NCBI GenBank assembly: GCA_029213145.1 | Contig: JARGNK010000002.1 | Coordinates: 1-64,000, forward strand | Length of the DNA stretch: 64,000 nucleotides | Direction: 5' to 3' | DNA from: Rubripirellula sp. | GTDB taxonomy: Bacteria > Planctomycetota > Planctomycetia > Pirellulales > Pirellulaceae | In this document: positions 60,567 through 64,000 of the stretch, in pieces | Numbering within the stretch: the stretch's first letter is position 1 | Layout of the letters: the number at the start of each line of letters is the position of its first letter | Translations under genes and position numbers: made by a program | The notes under the pieces: generated by a model | Seen by the model: the letters and a program-made list of their open reading frames with translations, nothing else | Databases searched by the model: none | What the model was told of the DNA's origin: nothing

Positions 60567-62372
60567 ATGTCCCAAGCTGATCTCCATCACGACTCCGCCG
60601 GCAACCAACCCTCCGGATCGCTTTCCCCGAGCACCGGGGATGGTCAAGTGCCAGCGGCTGTGCCGCCCCCGCCACCTTCGGAAGGGGATCCTGCCGGTTC
60701 GTCGTTGCCGCCCGTTCCACCCCCTCCACCGGTCCGCTCCTCCTTGCCGCCGGTACGCCCGGCGCCCGAGCCAGGAAGACCGATCCAAGGAAGACCGATC
60801 CCAGGAAGACCCATACCCGGTAACGCCGGAATGGGTAACGCCGTGCCGGGTAACGCGGCACGGGGGACAGCCAATGGCGTCGGTTCTGCAAAGGGTCTGC
60901 GGTGGCGAGGCGAAACAGCCAACGTCAAAACCAAGGCAGCAAATAGTCCAGCGGTCCCCACCGATGAACATGAGCAAGACGAGGAAGAGTGGGCGTCCGA
61001 TCGTGTCACCCGCGAAGCACCGCCCTGGTTGGTCAGCATGGTGGTCCATCTTGTTCTGTTGCTGATCCTCGCGTTGATCAGCACACCCGTTGGAGCAGGT
61101 CTTGGCTCCGTGATGCTGAGCATCGGTCAAAGCGACCGTGAAGCCCCGGCCGAACTAGCCGAGTTCTCAATCTCGACCGACGACTCCATCAACGACAGCG
61201 ACTTGATGGAAGAATCGGAAGTCGAAGTCGATATGGCTTCGATCTTCGATTCCGCCGAACTCAACGACGCCGAAGAAATCTCGCCGATGGAGTTTGGTGC
61301 CGGCCCCAATCTGGCCGCCGTTCGTCCCATGTTCGATGGTCGAAGCGGCGCGATGAAGAAAGCGTTGCTGGCGATCTATGGTGGAACGGCCGAAACACAA
61401 GACGCCGTCGCAAGAGGGCTTGCCTGGCTGAAACGCAATCAACAAAAGAATGGCAGCTGGAGCATGCGAGGGCCCTACGATGATGGGGCGATCAGCGAAA
61501 ACGAATGCGCCGCCACGGCAATGGCGCTGCTTGCCTTCCTGGGGGATGGCAATACACACATCAAGGGCGAGTACAGCGATGAGGTCGAAAAGGGAGTCAA
61601 GCATCTGCTGAAGCTTCAGGAACGCAGCGGTTTCATGGCCAAGGCAGCACGCGGGCACGAAAAAATGTATGCCCAGGCACAAGCGACCATCGCGCTGTGC
61701 GAACTCTACGGGATGACAAAAGATTCCTGGCTCCGTGGGCCGGCTCAGCTAGCGATCGACTTTGCCGAGGGCGCTCAGTCACCGCAGGGCGGATGGCGGT
61801 ATGAGCCTAATGTTGACTCCGATACATCGATCACCGGGTGGTACGTGATGGCACTCGAATCGGGACGTTCTGCTGGACTCGAAGTCAACGTTTCTGTTTT
61901 GACCAAAGTTGACGAGTACCTTGACAGCGCGCAGTCTTATGACGGTGCGGCCTACGGCTACCAAATCAACACCGGTGCGAGCCCAGCCATGACGGCGGAA
62001 GGATTGCTGTGCCGGCAATACATTAGCTGGAAACGTGAACACCCACCGCTTCGGCGCGGAATCGACGCCCTGCTATTGGACGCTCCCTTCACGCTGGCTG
62101 ATCGCGACGTCTATTACTGGTATTACGCCACACAAGTACTGCATCACTTTGGTGGGCCTGCCTGGCGAAAATGGAACGATTCCATGAAAGTGGAACTGCC
62201 CAAAGCCCAAGTTGTTGGCGGTCGTGAAAATGGTAGTTGGCCACCGCAGATGGATCGCTGGGGACGTAATCATGGTCGACTCTATACGACTTGCTTGTCC
62301 TTGTTCTGCTTGGAAGTCTATTACCGGCACATGCCGCTGTATCAGGCCGAAGGAAATAGCGAAACAAAATAA
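60567..62372 (+). CDS. Membrane-anchored prenyltransferase/squalene-cyclase-fold repeat protein
   Basis: A 601-residue protein. Residues 1-150 are Pro/Gly-rich with repeated GRPIPGRPIPG and an acidic end, then one membrane segment (LVSMVVHLVLLLILALIST, about 155-175). An acidic linker follows, and from about residue 270 come alpha-toroid repeats typical of squalene cyclase/prenyltransferase-like proteins (AVARGLAWLKRNQQKNGSWS, ECAATAMALLAFLG, LRGPAQLAIDFAEGAQSPQGGWRY, ITGWYVMALES). Common in planctomycetes, these are usually not enzymes but binding or envelope proteins; the role here is unknown. Confidence 0.82.
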   Translation: MSQADLHHDSAGNQPSGSLSPSTGDGQVPAAVPPPPPSEGDPAGSSLPPVPPPPPVRSSLPPVRPAPEPGRPIQGRPIPGRPIPGNAGMGNAVPGNAARGTANGVGSAKGLRWRGETANVKTKAANSPAVPTDEHEQDEEEWASDRVTREAPPWLVSMVVHLVLLLILALISTPVGAGLGSVMLSIGQSDREAPAELAEFSISTDDSINDSDLMEESEVEVDMASIFDSAELNDAEEISPMEFGAGPNLAAVRPMFDGRSGAMKKALLAIYGGTAETQDAVARGLAWLKRNQQKNGSWSMRGPYDDGAISENECAATAMALLAFLGDGNTHIKGEYSDEVEKGVKHLLKLQERSGFMAKAARGHEKMYAQAQATIALCELYGMTKDSWLRGPAQLAIDFAEGAQSPQGGWRYEPNVDSDTSITGWYVMALESGRSAGLEVNVSVLTKVDEYLDSAQSYDGAAYGYQINTGASPAMTAEGLLCRQYISWKREHPPLRRGIDALLLDAPFTLADRDVYYWYYATQVLHHFGGPAWRKWNDSMKVELPKAQVVGGRENGSWPPQMDRWGRNHGRLYTTCLSLFCLEVYYRHMPLYQAEGNSETK

Positions 62373-62496
62373 CCCAGCAGCGACGCGAGTTATCGAGCTA
62401 AGTTGCGTGATGCTGAGGTGCAACGCGTGATTTTGGCCAGTGGTCACGGCGTGATTTTACACGCCGGGTATTCTTAAGGAGCTGGGCATCCTCAAC

Positions 62497-62598
62497 ATGC
62501 TGGGCATCCTCGACATGCTGGGCAATCTCAAAATGCTGGGTGCGGCTATCTTTAGCCTGGTCAATCGCGAGGGCCTCCTGCGCGACTCACTTGCGTAA
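62497..62598 (+). CDS. Possible 33-residue amphipathic peptide from an 18-bp tandem repeat
   Basis: An in-frame run of 18-base repeats (units starting near 62479, 62497, 62515 and 62533, each ATG/GAG-CTG-GGC-...-CTC-...) encodes MLGILDMLGNLKMLGAAIF and a C-terminus FSLVNREGLLRDSLA, then TAA. Upstream is TTAAGGAG about 15 bases before the first ATG. The peptide is hydrophobic and amphipathic, like a small membrane or signalling peptide. It might also be a chance reading of a non-coding repeat. Confidence 0.35.
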   Translation: MLGILDMLGNLKMLGAAIFSLVNREGLLRDSLA

Positions 62599-62606
62599 AA
62601 GTGGTC

Positions 62607-64000
62607 TTAGGTCCCACTTTGTTCGCTGGCGGCAATCGGCGGCGCGGGAGAAACTCGTTGGCGTGACAGCAACCCAATTACAAGGGTTCCAAACGCGCAG
62701 GCCCAAGCTGGCATGGCCCCGATGCGCACGTACAAACTCTTCCGGGCATCGAGCTGTGGAGACGCAATCAATGCACCTTCGCTTCCTGTTTCCAACCGTT
62801 GGACGATCCGACCGCAACTATCAATCCACGCGGTTGGACCGTTGTTGGCAGCGGACAAAAGGGGGCGTCGTGTCGCGACTGCAACCAGTTGCCCGCAACG
62901 CAAGTGATGTTCGATCACGCTGGAATTATCGAACCAGCCATCATTCGTCACGGTCACCAGGACATCGGTGGTCGCGGGTTGGTTTGACAGCTCGGCAAGC
63001 TGGTTTACGACGATCCGCTCGACCGCTGTTTCGATGCAAATCACCGGCAACACAGTCGTTTGTCCAACTTTCATGACTTGCGGTCCAGGCCCCACGGTCA
63101 GCCCCATCCCCGCTGGTATCAAGGAACGGATCCCAGGTATCCAAGACGCAATTGGGATGTATTCACCAAACATGACCAAGTGAGTCTTGCCATACCAATC
63201 GGCAACTTCACCCTGTTTGTCAATTTGGAGAACTCCGCTGTAAACCTCGGCTTGCTGGCTGTATCGAACCACTCCGCAACCGACCAGCAATTCAACTGGA
63301 GGATCGGTTTGTGCTTGATCCAAAATCGACCGAACGTAGGCAACGCGATCACCAAATCGGGACTGACCTTCGTTCACAAACTCCGTGAGCTCTGCTCGCG
63401 ATATATTTGCCTCCGGCGGCACAATCGCATCGTCGGCAAGGGTCATCCAAGGTAACCCTGCCGAAAACATCGACTCCGGCCAGACCACGGCATCCAATTG
63501 AAGATCAGATGCTTCGATCGCCTGCTCTGTCTGACGTAGGTACGCTTGGAAAATCTCGACAGCTCGCTCATCGGATTGAACATATTCAACCGGTTCGCTC
63601 CGCTGAATCAAAGCAAAGTTTGCTTTGGATGGTTCCAGCGGCTGTCCCAATCGATAGCTGCCATAGAGAAATGTTGCCGCCACCAAAACCAAACCGAGGG
63701 CGATTGCGGTTGCGTTAATCCGCCGCTGAGAATTCCCGCGGCAAATCTGGATGCCGGCATCGATCGCGACATTGACGGCGACGAGCACAAAACTGATCCC
63801 ATAGCTTCCGAATAGATCCGCTATTTGAATCGCGATTGTGAAATCAGCGACCGAGTGGGCGAGCATCAATGCGGAAATGCCTGTAAGGAAGTAATTCCGG
63901 ACGCATTCCAAACCGACCCAAATTATCGGAGCCGCCAAAATTAGCGATGTGCTAGATCGCAGCGCGTTCCGCAAAAAGAGCACGAATAGTAATTGATAGA
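62607..64000 (-). CDS. lnt: Apolipoprotein N-acyltransferase, C-terminal part (runs off the right edge)
   Basis: The frame is open to the right window edge, so the N-terminus is missing. A membrane region (about the first 130 residues visible) is followed by the nitrilase-like catalytic domain: WPES with the catalytic Glu, YGKTHLVMFGEY with the Lys, and PVICIE with the Cys. These are the Lnt Glu-Lys-Cys triad, which transfers an acyl chain to the N-terminal Cys of lipoproteins. A C-terminal membrane segment (AMPAWACAFGTLVIGLL) closes the protein. Genomes with many lipoproteins keep this gene. Confidence 0.9.
   Translation of the reverse strand, partial: YQLLFVLFLRNALRSSTSLILAAPIIWVGLECVRNYFLTGISALMLAHSVADFTIAIQIADLFGSYGISFVLVAVNVAIDAGIQICRGNSQRRINATAIALGLVLVAATFLYGSYRLGQPLEPSKANFALIQRSEPVEYVQSDERAVEIFQAYLRQTEQAIEASDLQLDAVVWPESMFSAGLPWMTLADDAIVPPEANISRAELTEFVNEGQSRFGDRVAYVRSILDQAQTDPPVELLVGCGVVRYSQQAEVYSGVLQIDKQGEVADWYGKTHLVMFGEYIPIASWIPGIRSLIPAGMGLTVGPGPQVMKVGQTTVLPVICIETAVERIVVNQLAELSNQPATTDVLVTVTNDGWFDNSSVIEHHLRCGQLVAVATRRPLLSAANNGPTAWIDSCGRIVQRLETGSEGALIASPQLDARKSLYVRIGAMPAWACAFGTLVIGLLSRQRVSPAPPIAASEQSGT

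Noticed and set aside
62448-62465. GGCGTG/CACGCC hairpin after the prenyltransferase-fold gene as a terminator.
   Set aside because: Only six base pairs and no T-run follow, so it is too weak to list as a feature.

Overview
The window looks like chromosome of a planctomycete, most likely of the Pirellulales (Rhodopirellula-like) type. This is inferred from gene style: long proline/serine-rich proteins, a TonB-like anchored prenyltransferase-fold protein, a four-helix Cys-rich copper protein, and tail/capsid genes of a kind I associate with planctomycete prophages. No ribosomal or other marker gene is present to fix the taxon.

Left flank (1-8.4 kb) is a metal-handling region. It holds a protein with four YHS/TRASH-like metal-binding repeats (two nearly identical), two secreted Cys-rich proteins, a CsoR-type repressor, a large Cu(+)-exporting P1B ATPase, and a divergent Csp-like copper-storage protein. 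A CsoR-box-like site lies between the last two. A SpoIIE-type phosphatase with a HAMP domain and an acetyltransferase sit among them.

From 8.4 to about 50.1 kb lies a near-complete tailed-phage genome (prophage), almost entirely on the minus strand, so it reads right to left. Lysogeny/regulation: XRE repressor, ImmA-like protease, two unknown proteins, acetyltransferase and a phage-borne sigma factor (45.0-50.1 kb). Recombination/replication: Sak4-like ATPase, DUF669 protein, RusA-like resolvase, DEAH helicase, primase-polymerase/DUF3987 helicase, ParB-methyltransferase (37.1-44.9 kb). Packaging and head: terminase, portal, protease-capsid fusion and two DUF2190 proteins (25.5-32.5 kb), with three envelope-type genes at 23.6-25.4 kb. 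Tail: joining proteins, tube, chaperones, tape measure, distal protein and a 978-residue Ser-rich protein (14.1-23.6 kb). A cluster of glycosyltransferases, a sulfotransferase fusion and a radical SAM protein follows (8.4-14.1 kb). No integrase, transposase or att repeat was found.

Two features of this phage stand out. First, a plus-strand cassette (32.7-37.1 kb) carries an amidoligase-like gene and many tiny genes, five of which are preceded by copies of one conserved leader with a fixed internal spacing. Second, a different element, GTACA-N13-ACGGCRTAKGTRAC, occurs three times in intergenic, transcription-oriented positions and could be the promoter of the phage-encoded sigma factor. An iteron-like array of CTGACGGATT motifs lies at the end of the primase gene.

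Right flank (50.5-64 kb): a plus-strand, defence-like pair (SF2 helicase plus a 1276-residue membrane patatin whose catalytic blocks appear reordered); an operon of a 573-residue HTH protein, a 44-residue membrane peptide and a DoxX-like protein; an initiator tRNA; a prenyltransferase-fold protein; and the 3' part of lnt (apolipoprotein N-acyltransferase), which runs off the window.
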